DNA of 24,762 nucleotides, from positions 1 through 24,762 of the IMG/VR virus record IMGVR_UViG_3300005528_000186. One strand, 5' to 3'. The translations under genes were made by a program, and so were the position numbers. A model generated the notes under the pieces. That model worked only from the letters and a program-made list of their open reading frames with translations, made no database searches and was not told where the DNA came from. Shown piece after piece: positions 1-5,569 of this stretch (the stretch's first letter is position 1; each line of letters starts with the position of its first letter). The stretch comes from a virus.

Positions 1-89
1 TAACAGCGTTCCACTTCTGCTTTCTGCCAATGGGCATTTAATTCGTTAGGTTGCTTATAATGTGGAACGGCAACACTTAATGCAAATAA
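1..89 (-). CDS. Possible 5' part of a further gene running off the left edge
   Basis: After the helix-turn-helix gene ends at 91, one minus-strand frame stays open to the window edge and reads ...LSVAVPHYKQPNELNAHWQ..., ending EVERC at the border. The composition looks protein-like. The frame has no ATG, GTG or TTG before the edge; an ATA at 98-96 is the nearest rare start candidate. It is +1 relative to the preceding gene. I do not recognise it, and it may be chance openness over so short a stretch. Confidence 0.25.
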
Positions 90-90
90 A

Positions 91-378
91 CTACTTATTT
101 CCTTTCTGAAAATCTTTTAGCAGTCTTTTTCCTTTTGACTTATTGACAATGGTGTATTTGACGTAACGTTCACCGTATTTATCTACGGCATCCACGCTCT
201 TTATATTTGGCTGTCCGTACTTTTTATTGAACAACTGACGAAGATCGAATATACGCGCTCCTAATCGCGTAGTGTCGTATCTTTTAGCATATTCCAATGC
301 CGTTATACTTTTACCGTCAATCATTTCCTTTAATGCGGTTAGCATTAATTCGCGTTTACGTCCTGTTTTTGTTTTCAT
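91..378 (-). CDS. Helix-turn-helix domain protein (HTH_39-like)
   Basis: This 95-residue basic protein resembles small phage helix-turn-helix proteins of the HTH_39 type. Residues about 10-50 carry the pattern ITALEYAKRYDTTRLGARIFDLR, where a short helix, a turn and an 'ARI-DLR' recognition helix follow each other. The lysine-rich C-terminus (KSKGKRLLKDFQKGNK) would suit nucleic-acid binding. It follows the recombination genes and is preceded by the A-rich leader AAAACCAAAAC one base before its ATG. It could regulate replication or recombination genes, or bind DNA as an accessory factor. The family call rests on motif recognition; the role is unknown. Confidence 0.6.
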   Translation of the reverse strand: MKTKTGRKRELMLTALKEMIDGKSITALEYAKRYDTTRLGARIFDLRQLFNKKYGQPNIKSVDAVDKYGERYVKYTIVNKSKGKRLLKDFQKGNK

Positions 379-388
379 GGTTTTGGTT

Positions 389-652
389 TTAATTATTGGT
401 TAGTAATTCGATTGCTTCGTCTGATGTTCGTACCACGTACACGGGAGCGCAGTTGACTTGTTGAAATCGCTCCTGACCTTCGCGTAGTTTGCCTGTTTTG
501 GTTTTTACCTCGATCACAAACCACTTACCGCGATAAGACACAAGCAGGTCGGGAATGTCACGTCCGTTGATCTTGTTAACGGTCGCACCAATGGCTTCCA
601 TCGCCTTGACAATTTCGGCTTCATTCCCGTCCCGCTTGTATTTGTACTTCAT
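389..652 (-). CDS. VRR-NUC / Holliday-junction-resolvase-like small nuclease
   Basis: An 87-residue protein with a compact PD-(D/E)xK nuclease layout: an N-terminal helix with a Glu (E11), GRDIPDLLV with Asp35, the FVIEVKTKTG strand with Glu48 and Lys50, and a Gln-containing helix (EGQERFQQ, residues 58-65). This is typical of stand-alone VRR-NUC domains in phages, which cut branched or structured DNA. Its start overlaps the stop of the preceding gene as TAATG, so translation is probably coupled. Next to a YqaJ exonuclease and a RecT-like protein it most likely takes part in phage recombination or junction resolution. The substrate is inferred. Confidence 0.75.
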   Translation of the reverse strand: MKYKYKRDGNEAEIVKAMEAIGATVNKINGRDIPDLLVSYRGKWFVIEVKTKTGKLREGQERFQQVNCAPVYVVRTSDEAIELLTNN

Positions 653-891
653 TATTTCTCCGTGATTTTGATGCTGTCGATGAAGCGGATGCGGGTATCT
701 TCGTTGTATGTATATACTTCGCCTTCTTGTGCTTCGTCGTACCTATTGGCATTATTCAGGCTAATTAGAATTAACTTCCCACAACCAATTTCAGCGCATA
801 TATAAATATGCTCATCAATTTCTACATACTGCCCCTTCTTAATTTTAACTTTTACCGCTTGGTTCTTCAATTCAACTGTTACTTCTGTCAT
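652..891 (-). CDS. Hypothetical protein, small beta-rich
   Basis: I do not recognise this 79-residue protein. It is predicted to be mostly beta strands (alternating residues such as VTVELKNQAVKVKIKKGQYVEI) and has two cysteines at about residues 32 and 37. It lies between the YqaJ exonuclease and the VRR-type nuclease, ends in a TAATG overlap with the latter, and starts one base after the A-rich leader AAAACCAAAAC. A role in the recombination module is plausible from position only. Confidence 0.6.
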   Translation of the reverse strand: MTEVTVELKNQAVKVKIKKGQYVEIDEHIYICAEIGCGKLILISLNNANRYDEAQEGEVYTYNEDTRIRFIDSIKITEK

Positions 892-901
892 TGTTTTGGT
901 T

Positions 902-1561
902 TTATGGGTTAATTACAAACTTAGTGATTTTCAACTTTTCTTTCAACTCCTGCAACTCCGATTCCGCTTTACGGATGGCTTCTTTAGCGACGTCAATATC
1001 ATTTGCATCAACGATGAAAGATAGGTAATACAAGCCACATTCATCATCTACACGTGGATCGAATGAGACAAACATTCCACGATCAATGCCGTGAACGATG
1101 CAACCTGCGACGATCTGCCAGTAATACTTCGGCATTTCCTTCTTTAAGTCCTCGACGCTTTCCATCAGGCAATAACGTAGGTGTGTTGTTGTCTTAGGAC
1201 ATTTGACCTCAAAAATACATGGTTCACCTGCATACGTACCAACACGATCACACGTTGCGCCAAATGTAGGCATTTCGTCCCATTGCTGAAAATAGCTGCT
1301 ATCTTCGAGCGTGACCGTAGGCACTAACTTTTCAAGCCATGTAAATGCACGGGATTCGTTCTCTACACCGTGTGCAATGTCAGCACTCTCGTAGAAGTCC
1401 TCCTGACTTTCGCCAGTCAATCGCTCCGCTAACTTCTGCATCACATACGGACGTGGTCGCTTTTTAGGTGTGCAAATCAGGTCGTACAAATTACTTGCAG
1501 TCCATTTGCCTACACGCGCCTGATGCCATTCAAACGAATTTGATTCTATTCTTGTGTCCAT
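902..1561 (-). CDS. YqaJ-family (lambda-exonuclease-like) recombinase exonuclease
   Basis: This 219-residue protein is a phage 5'-3' double-strand DNA exonuclease of the YqaJ / lambda Exo type. Visible motifs, in order: EWHQARVGKWTAS near the N-terminus (residues 11-23), HGVENESRA (64-72, with Glu67), Asp105 in GATCD, the catalytic strand FEVKCPK with Glu118 and Lys120, and YYWQI near 147, the conserved Gln helix. Length is normal for the family. It overlaps the end of the RecT-like gene by 16 bases. Such exonuclease plus annealase pairs carry out phage homologous recombination: the exonuclease exposes single strands for the partner to anneal. Confidence 0.85.
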   Translation of the reverse strand: MDTRIESNSFEWHQARVGKWTASNLYDLICTPKKRPRPYVMQKLAERLTGESQEDFYESADIAHGVENESRAFTWLEKLVPTVTLEDSSYFQQWDEMPTFGATCDRVGTYAGEPCIFEVKCPKTTTHLRYCLMESVEDLKKEMPKYYWQIVAGCIVHGIDRGMFVSFDPRVDDECGLYYLSFIVDANDIDVAKEAIRKAESELQELKEKLKITKFVINP

Positions 1562-2265
1562 CGTGTGTTCTGTTTTAATGGTTGTGATTGTACGTCGATT
1601 ACTTCCTCGTAAGTGTGGATGCCCATGCTGATTTCAGGTGCAAACTGTCGCACAAAGAACGCTGCTGCTCGGTAGCGTAACATTAGCTGTGGCATTGTTT
1701 TCCACTTGCTACCTGCCTTCGTTGCCCATCCCTCATCCGTTGCCATCTTAACGCTCACCCAGATTCCGTGCTTAATTTCGCCAGTGCGCTTGTCTTCTGC
1801 ATACGCTCTGCATGAACCACCGTCCTTGTCCGATTCCTCGTAGCCAATAGTACCCCATGCGCTCGATGCGTTAAGCGTTGCAATCAGGAAATTGCTTGAC
1901 CATGCAGGTTTGCCGTGAACGATGTAAAGATTCTGCATGACCATTAGCGGCGACGCTCCGATACGTGATGCTGTTTCGATTGCAATGATGCAGTCTGCGA
2001 TGTTGCCCTGATAAGTCTTAGGCACTAACTGTGATGCTGCAAGTACCTTTGCCTGACGTTGAGCCAGTTCAAAAGATTCTGCATTGGTAAACACACTCAC
2101 CGCTTGGTTTACTTGACGCGGTTGGATAGCAACAGGTTCGTCAATTACAATAGGCACTTCGGCTGTTGGTTGCTCGGTAGGTTGCTCTTGCACCTCCGTT
2201 TGTTGATCGAAGTCAATCGGGTATTCGATGCCGTCAACGATTTTTGGTTCTGTTTTTTGTTTCAT
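1546..2265 (-). CDS. RecT-like single-strand annealing protein (probable)
   Basis: A 239-residue protein with a disordered, Gln/Pro/Glu-rich N-terminal tail (to about residue 55) and a conserved core. The core reads ...CIIAIETASRIGASPLMVMQNLYIVHGKPAW..., then RYRAAAFFVRQFAPEISMGIHTYEEV near the C-terminus. The pattern of an 'A-x-x-G-x-x-P' helix followed by 'Y-I-V-x-G-K-P-x-W' strands is what I associate with divergent phage RecT annealases. Being directly upstream of, and overlapping, a YqaJ exonuclease strongly supports this. A promoter-like TACATTTG inside a palindrome lies just before the gene. Alternative: a conserved phage protein of unknown function. Confidence 0.65.
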   Translation of the reverse strand: MKQKTEPKIVDGIEYPIDFDQQTEVQEQPTEQPTAEVPIVIDEPVAIQPRQVNQAVSVFTNAESFELAQRQAKVLAASQLVPKTYQGNIADCIIAIETASRIGASPLMVMQNLYIVHGKPAWSSNFLIATLNASSAWGTIGYEESDKDGGSCRAYAEDKRTGEIKHGIWVSVKMATDEGWATKAGSKWKTMPQLMLRYRAAAFFVRQFAPEISMGIHTYEEVIDVQSQPLKQNTRWTQE

Positions 2266-2281
2266 TTTGTTTTGTTTTTGA

Positions 2282-2298
2282 TTTACACAAATGTAAAT
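2282..2298 (-). promoter_or_regulatory. Palindrome (operator-like) over a -7-type box before the recT-like gene
   Basis: On the minus strand the sequence reads ATTTACATTTGTGTAAAT, with 7-base inverted arms around a TTTG centre. Inside it, TACATTTG (2295-2288) fits the Bacteroidota -7 box TAnnTTTG. No TTG sits 19-20 bases upstream, so promoter strength is doubtful. It shares 14 of 15 central bases with the palindrome at 3839-3852. This looks like a regulator binding site that would cover the -7 box of a recT-gene promoter. Confidence 0.55.
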
Positions 2299-2303
2299 AA
2301 AAT

Positions 2304-2474
2304 TTATATAAGTTGGTTGTCCTGCAAAGATTTTTTTTGTGCGTCAGTCAAATATCGTTCGCCGCGCAATATCCTGTAAAGATGCGGACGGCTGCAACCG
2401 ATTAACTTTGCCACGTGGGATTTACTAATACCTAATAATTTGATCTTGCGGTTTAATTTATCTATTGACTTCAT
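2304..2474 (-). CDS. 56-residue Cro/XRE-type helix-turn-helix regulator
   Basis: A short gene starting at the ATG that overlaps the previous stop as ATGA and ending in TAA at 2304. The protein begins MKSIDKLNRKIKLLGI and contains a clean helix-turn-helix: SKSHVAKLIG as positioning helix, CSR as turn, PHLYRILRGE as recognition helix, then a short basic tail. This fits minimal Cro/XRE-like phage regulators, which usually bind palindromes as dimers. Its gene ends 6 bases before the palindrome at 2282-2298, and a near copy lies at the promoter of its own operon (3839-3852). Autoregulation plus control of the recombination genes is a reasonable inference; binding itself is not shown. Confidence 0.8.
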   Translation of the reverse strand: MKSIDKLNRKIKLLGISKSHVAKLIGCSRPHLYRILRGERYLTDAQKKSLQDNQLI

Positions 2475-2719
2475 AGGTTGTCAATTACTTCTGTTTCTAC
2501 ATAGTTGATCACATCCTGCTTCATAAAGTCTGCAAAGCGTTGGATAGCGTCCGTCAAATCTTTGTAGTCAATTACCGCATTAATGTCCGTTTGTTTCTCG
2601 TTGTGCCAGTCACCTGCTGTTTCGCTGACCGTTACGTGTACAGGCACATCAAATGCGATGCCTTCGGTGTCATCCATAAAGAAGTTGATGGTGACGTACT
2701 TTGTTAGTGATGATTTCAT
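2471..2719 (-). CDS. Hypothetical acidic protein
   Basis: I do not recognise this 82-residue protein. The first half is predicted beta (KYVTINFFMDDTEGIAFDVPVHVTVS), the second half helical (DLTDAIQRFADFMKQDVINYVETEV). It is acidic overall. It starts 2 bases after the previous stop and shares ATGA with the small helix-turn-helix gene downstream, so it belongs to the same transcription unit. Small acidic phage proteins in such early clusters are often host-takeover or anti-defence factors, but nothing in this sequence proves that. Confidence 0.6.
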   Translation of the reverse strand: MKSSLTKYVTINFFMDDTEGIAFDVPVHVTVSETAGDWHNEKQTDINAVIDYKDLTDAIQRFADFMKQDVINYVETEVIDNL

Positions 2720-2721
2720 AG

Positions 2722-2976
2722 TTATTCAGGTAAGGTTAAGTAAATAGATAGGTTTAACTCGTCATGCTGCAATTTTACCCAATTTTCATCAGTCAGGTAA
2801 AACGATGTGTCAAATGCTGTCTCGCATTGCTTACGGACTTGCTTACTGTAATGTCCTTGCAGTCGGATTCTACCGTGTGATGTCTCGATAGAGTAGAATA
2901 ATTCCAAAGATATTTTGGCATTAATGTCCGTTAAGATTTGCAGCAATTCTGCCTGTGTTTTGGTTTCTGTTGTCAT
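2722..2976 (-). CDS. Hypothetical protein
   Basis: I do not recognise this 84-residue protein. The N-terminal third is helical (ETKTQAELLQILTDINAKISLELFYS), followed by strand-like stretches such as GRIRLQGHYSKQV and LNLSIYLTLPE. No metal-binding or membrane motif is seen. An AAACCAAAAT leader precedes the ATG, a variant of the motif found before neighbouring genes. It is followed 2 bases later by the next gene of the same unit. Confidence 0.6.
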   Translation of the reverse strand: MTTETKTQAELLQILTDINAKISLELFYSIETSHGRIRLQGHYSKQVRKQCETAFDTSFYLTDENWVKLQHDELNLSIYLTLPE

Positions 2977-3000
2977 GTTTATTTTGGTTTATTGGTTTAC

Positions 3001-3294
3001 TTATTCATGATCCACCCATTCATCAGCCTTGAGTGGTTCGGCTTGTCCTGTCGTATCGTTGAGCCATAAGGCACGGCACAACTTTACCGCTGCTTCGTAG
3101 CTGACACGCTTTTTAACGTTGCGTTTGATGCACTCGTCGCAGTTCTTAATCGCCTCCGTGCTATCGTTGACAAAGATGGTTGGAGCGTGCATATCGCGTG
3201 GATGACGCTCGTCATATTGGTTACACGCTTTCGCGAACATTATTGCTATAATTAGCAGGAAGATCGGCACGGCTATAAATTGTTTCCAGTTCAT
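3001..3294 (-). CDS. Small exported or membrane-anchored protein with Cys pairs
   Basis: A 97-residue protein with an N-terminal hydrophobic segment (residues about 5-23, FIAVPIFLLIIAIMF) followed by AKAC, which fits a signal peptidase I site (A-x-A) or a plain membrane anchor. The lipobox rule is not met because Lys precedes the final Ala. The rest is hydrophilic, with Cys at about 24, 52, 55 and 73, including CDEC, so disulfides or metal binding outside the cytoplasm are possible. It belongs to the early accessory cluster and has the AAAACCAAAAC leader three bases before its ATG. A superinfection-exclusion or envelope role is conceivable but unproven. Confidence 0.6.
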   Translation of the reverse strand: MNWKQFIAVPIFLLIIAIMFAKACNQYDERHPRDMHAPTIFVNDSTEAIKNCDECIKRNVKKRVSYEAAVKLCRALWLNDTTGQAEPLKADEWVDHE

Positions 3295-3306
3295 GATGTT
3301 TTGGTT

Positions 3307-3510
3307 TTAGTTGGTTGTTTTAGTTAGTCCTAATTCTGAACAGGCATAGTTAATGTGTTTTGATGTCGTTACGCTCCAATATCCCAATACTTTAGCGGTC
3401 TTGATTTCGTAGTCAATTTTAGCTACATTGGTTGAATAAGAGCGAATAAAATCGCCTTCGCTTGTTGTTACAATACATAGATTCTGTTTGTACTTTTTAA
3501 ATGTTCTCAT
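3307..3510 (-). CDS. Hypothetical small basic protein
   Basis: I do not recognise this 67-residue basic protein (MRTFKKYKQNLCIVTTSEGDF...). It is probably a small alpha/beta fold: a strand pair, then a helix near the C-terminus (HINYACSELGL). The start is supported by the AAAACCAAAAC leader three bases upstream. It sits 12 bases before the membrane protein gene in the same operon. Confidence 0.55.
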   Translation of the reverse strand: MRTFKKYKQNLCIVTTSEGDFIRSYSTNVAKIDYEIKTAKVLGYWSVTTSKHINYACSELGLTKTTN

Positions 3511-3565
3511 GTTGTTTTGGTTTTTAAGGTTATGCAGTTGGTCGGATGCTGCTCCCCGTTTGGTG

Positions 3566-3778
3566 TTAGTTAATTACTTGTACGTCTATTACTTTTCCAA
3601 ATGTATTTGGGTACTTCATATTCCAGATCTGTTGAGCCCATGTCTTAAGAAGGTACGGATATTCACGCGCCTGTTGAGCTTTATTACTGTTAAGTTCAAC
3701 TACTAATGTTGAAGGAATAGACATTACAGAATAATTTTCTGTTACTTCGTTGTGGCTGATGGTGATTTGGATTTTCAT
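3566..3778 (-). CDS. Hypothetical protein, first gene of the accessory operon
   Basis: I do not recognise this 70-residue protein. An N-terminal beta stretch (MKIQITISHNEVTENYSVMSIPSTLVVEL) is followed by an Ala/Gln-rich helix and a C-terminal strand (GKVIDVQVIN). It is the first gene after the promoter-like sequence at 3817-3846 and has an AAAACCAAAAAC leader just before its ATG. A longer frame beginning near 3881 in another phase overlaps it but lacks its leader and protein-like composition. Confidence 0.55.
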   Translation of the reverse strand: MKIQITISHNEVTENYSVMSIPSTLVVELNSNKAQQAREYPYLLKTWAQQIWNMKYPNTFGKVIDVQVIN

Positions 3779-3816
3779 AGTTTTTGGTTTTAGTTGTTTG
3801 TTTTAATTTGATAGGA

Positions 3817-3846
3817 CAAATATACAGCGACATTTTGATTACACAA
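3817..3846 (-). promoter_or_regulatory. Bacteroidota-type promoter of the accessory/recombination operon
   Basis: Read on the minus strand: TTG at 3846-3844, a 19-base spacer, then TATATTTG at 3824-3817. This matches the known Bacteroidota primary-sigma pattern (TTTG/TTG at -33, TAnnTTTG at -7, 19-20 bases apart). Transcription would start near 3811, giving a leader of about 30 bases before the ATG at 3778. A palindrome overlaps the -33 element. Confidence 0.7.
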
Positions 3847-3852
3847 GTGTAA
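3839..3852 (-). promoter_or_regulatory. Palindromic operator candidate overlapping the -33 box
   Basis: The sequence TTACACAAGTGTAA (plus strand) has perfect 6-base arms (TTACAC/GTGTAA) around two central bases. It covers the -33 TTG of the promoter, so a bound protein would block RNA polymerase. The minus-strand core TTTACA(C/T)TTGTGTAA is shared with the site at 2282-2298. The likely binder is the 56-residue helix-turn-helix protein encoded at the end of the five-gene cluster that follows. Confidence 0.6.
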
Positions 3853-3856
3853 ACGG

Positions 3857-3883
3857 TAAAATAAAGTTGCGATTTTTGCAACT
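3857..3883 (-). terminator. Probable terminator of the late/lysis transcript
   Basis: On the minus strand the stem AGTTGC (3883-3878) pairs with GCAACT (3870-3865) across a 7-base loop and runs into TTTATTTTA. The stem is only 6 base pairs and the U-tract is interrupted by one A, so it is moderate. It lies 20 bases after the stop of the last lysis-region gene and immediately before the next promoter, where a terminator would be expected. Confidence 0.5.
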
Positions 3884-3903
3884 AATCCGTAACTAATTGA
3901 TAA

Positions 3904-4338
3904 TCAACGCAATAAATTTAATGTAAATCCTGCTATTATTCCACTTAGGGCTGCAATTACCGCGTTTTTTCGACGGTTTTTCTTTTGGACTTGCCCTAAC
4001 TCTGCAACATTTTGGGCATTAATTAACCCTAATTCCGTGACATACTCGCGGTGAAGGCTATCCTGCTGCCTGTATTGCTCGGCTAAACTATCGCATTTAA
4101 CCACGATTGTATCGCACATTTGTAGCTTTGTGACCGTGTCTGTAATGGTCTGATATTTAACGATCATCGACTGCAATCGCTCGACGTGTTCAATTACGGT
4201 ATCACGATGCAAGATTAACGTGTCGTACTTAACAATAACCTCACGCTCTACAACGGTTTCAACTTTACCGCTAAATAAGTACCAGCCTATTCCGATGCCG
4301 AACGCGATTGATAAACCAATTCCAAATAGTCGTTCCAT
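3904..4338 (-). CDS. Two-membrane-segment coiled-coil protein (spanin-like candidate)
   Basis: This 144-residue protein has an N-terminal hydrophobic segment rich in glycine (residues 3-22), a long hydrophilic helical middle with recurrent Asp-Thr pairs (D39, D46, D67, D76), and a second hydrophobic segment near the C-terminus (126-141), preceded by a basic patch KKNRRKN. Rz-type inner-membrane spanins have the N-terminal anchor plus periplasmic coiled coil; the second segment is not typical of them. Location near holin and amidase supports a lysis role. It overlaps the preceding gene by 52 bases. No separate outer-membrane lipoprotein partner is seen, so the spanin call is tentative. Confidence 0.5.
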   Translation of the reverse strand: MERLFGIGLSIAFGIGIGWYLFSGKVETVVEREVIVKYDTLILHRDTVIEHVERLQSMIVKYQTITDTVTKLQMCDTIVVKCDSLAEQYRQQDSLHREYVTELGLINAQNVAELGQVQKKNRRKNAVIAALSGIIAGFTLNLLR

Positions 4339-4568
4339 TGTTTTATACGTTCAGTTATTTTCTTGTATGAATCCACAGCGATATATTCCCACCCGTCCGA
4401 CGTTCTCATGTAAACAACTTTCTCACCGCTTACCTCCGTTGATCGCCAGAACACGATCCATTCAGCAACGTAGCATAGTGTAGCTTTACGCTTAAAATAC
4501 AACTCCTTGCCCTCATCGTATTCAAGCATGTCAAACTCAAAATAAGGGAATCCGTTCGGTGCTTCCAT
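4287..4568 (-). CDS. Hypothetical protein
   Basis: I do not recognise this 93-residue protein (MEAPNGFPYFEFDMLEYDEGKELYFKRKATLC...). It is rich in aromatic residues and reads as a small beta-sheet domain with a C-terminal helix (YKKITERIKQWNDYLELVYQ). I chose the ATG at 4568, which overlaps the phosphoesterase stop as TGATG; a GTG one codon earlier is possible. The 52-base overlap with the next gene suggests tight packing. Confidence 0.55.
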   Translation of the reverse strand: MEAPNGFPYFEFDMLEYDEGKELYFKRKATLCYVAEWIVFWRSTEVSGEKVVYMRTSDGWEYIAVDSYKKITERIKQWNDYLELVYQSRSASE

Positions 4569-5554
4569 CACGCGTAAACTTTACCGTTAACTATTCGCGC
4601 CTGTTTCATCACGTATTCGCCTGTCTTAGCGTCTATGTGCAACACCGCGCAACCTTGCGTCCAGTCGTTCTCAGGCAAGTAGTCAGGCGAAAGGTCGCAC
4701 AAACAGCCGAATGAATAACAAACGTAATCCGTGCCATCGCTGTTCTTCCATGTAAATTGTGACTCCTTATGAAAATGACCAACGGCTGAACTAATGCGCG
4801 ATTTTAAGGCTAACCAACGTGCAGGATATACGCCTCCGCTACCTTTGAACTCATGCCCGTGATAAATTGTAAACTTACCTGCTTTGATGCGTTGTAACGA
4901 TCCTATTTCGATAATTCCATGCTTACCGAACTCAAGTATCTCTGACAGGTTAAAGTTCGGCAAATCGAGTAATTCAGGTGCTTTCACTTGCATATAACGC
5001 ACCAAACGCTGTTCGTGGTTGCCGATCTTGAAGTAAATCGGGCAACTTAACTCATGTTTCACCCATGCGATAAACTGCTTCCATGTTTCAATTTCCTCGC
5101 TAATTCTCCGCGCTCTTGGATCTTTCTCGTGAAATGATACACCGTGAAAGTCCAACGTATCACCGTTAAGCAATAAACCGTTAACCTTTTGATCTTTCAA
5201 GTGATTAACGGCTGCGATCAACGCTGCTTCATCGTGGTAAGGTAAATGAATATCCGATAAAATACCTAACCGCGTGACACCTTTAGGCATTATAAAATCT
5301 TCGCGCTTCTCTGCGTATGATACTGGCGGTTGAGGTGTTTGGAATTGAAATCCTTTGCGTTGTACTTGTTCTCTTTTCTTATCGCCTAACGCACCACGAT
5401 AGTATTTTACGGCGTTACGTACTGCGTCATAGGATGTAAACAATTCGATGTTCTCATTGTAAATTTTACGCGCTATCGCTCGTGTCGCTACCGTTGGAAA
5501 CTTCTCAAGGTAATTAATTACTACCTTACCCTGAATTTTAGTTTTTCCTGCCAT
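4568..5554 (-). CDS. Calcineurin-like metallophosphoesterase with N-terminal extra domain
   Basis: A 328-residue enzyme with all the metal-binding motifs of the calcineurin-like family: D101-I-H103, G-D132-T-L-D, G-N179-H180-E, H232-G-H234 and G-H260-F-H262. It should hydrolyse phosphate esters, either nucleic acid or phosphoprotein; the sequence does not decide which. Residues 1-60 form a separate helical segment (YLEKFPTVATRAIARKIY...AVRNAVKYYRG) that looks helix-turn-helix-like, joined by a Pro/Gln-rich linker. I recall similar N-terminal segments on other phage enzymes, so it may be a DNA-targeting module. The start has an AAACCAAAAC leader. Confidence 0.85.
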   Translation of the reverse strand: MAGKTKIQGKVVINYLEKFPTVATRAIARKIYNENIELFTSYDAVRNAVKYYRGALGDKKREQVQRKGFQFQTPQPPVSYAEKREDFIMPKGVTRLGILSDIHLPYHDEAALIAAVNHLKDQKVNGLLLNGDTLDFHGVSFHEKDPRARRISEEIETWKQFIAWVKHELSCPIYFKIGNHEQRLVRYMQVKAPELLDLPNFNLSEILEFGKHGIIEIGSLQRIKAGKFTIYHGHEFKGSGGVYPARWLALKSRISSAVGHFHKESQFTWKNSDGTDYVCYSFGCLCDLSPDYLPENDWTQGCAVLHIDAKTGEYVMKQARIVNGKVYA

Positions 5555-5569
5555 TGGTTTGGTTTTGGT

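Noticed and set aside
91-118. +1 frameshift joining the left-edge frame to the helix-turn-helix gene
   Set aside because: No known +1 slippery signal is seen at the join, and the helix-turn-helix protein has a normal length on its own.
2059-2379. Plus-strand open frames such as the 106-residue frame over the recT-like gene
   Set aside because: They lie opposite convincing minus-strand genes, have no leader motif and have composition typical of antisense frames.
3696-3881. 61-residue frame overlapping the start of the first accessory gene
   Set aside because: It runs through the promoter, palindrome and terminator candidate, and has low-complexity, Asn/Gln-rich content typical of noncoding A-rich DNA.
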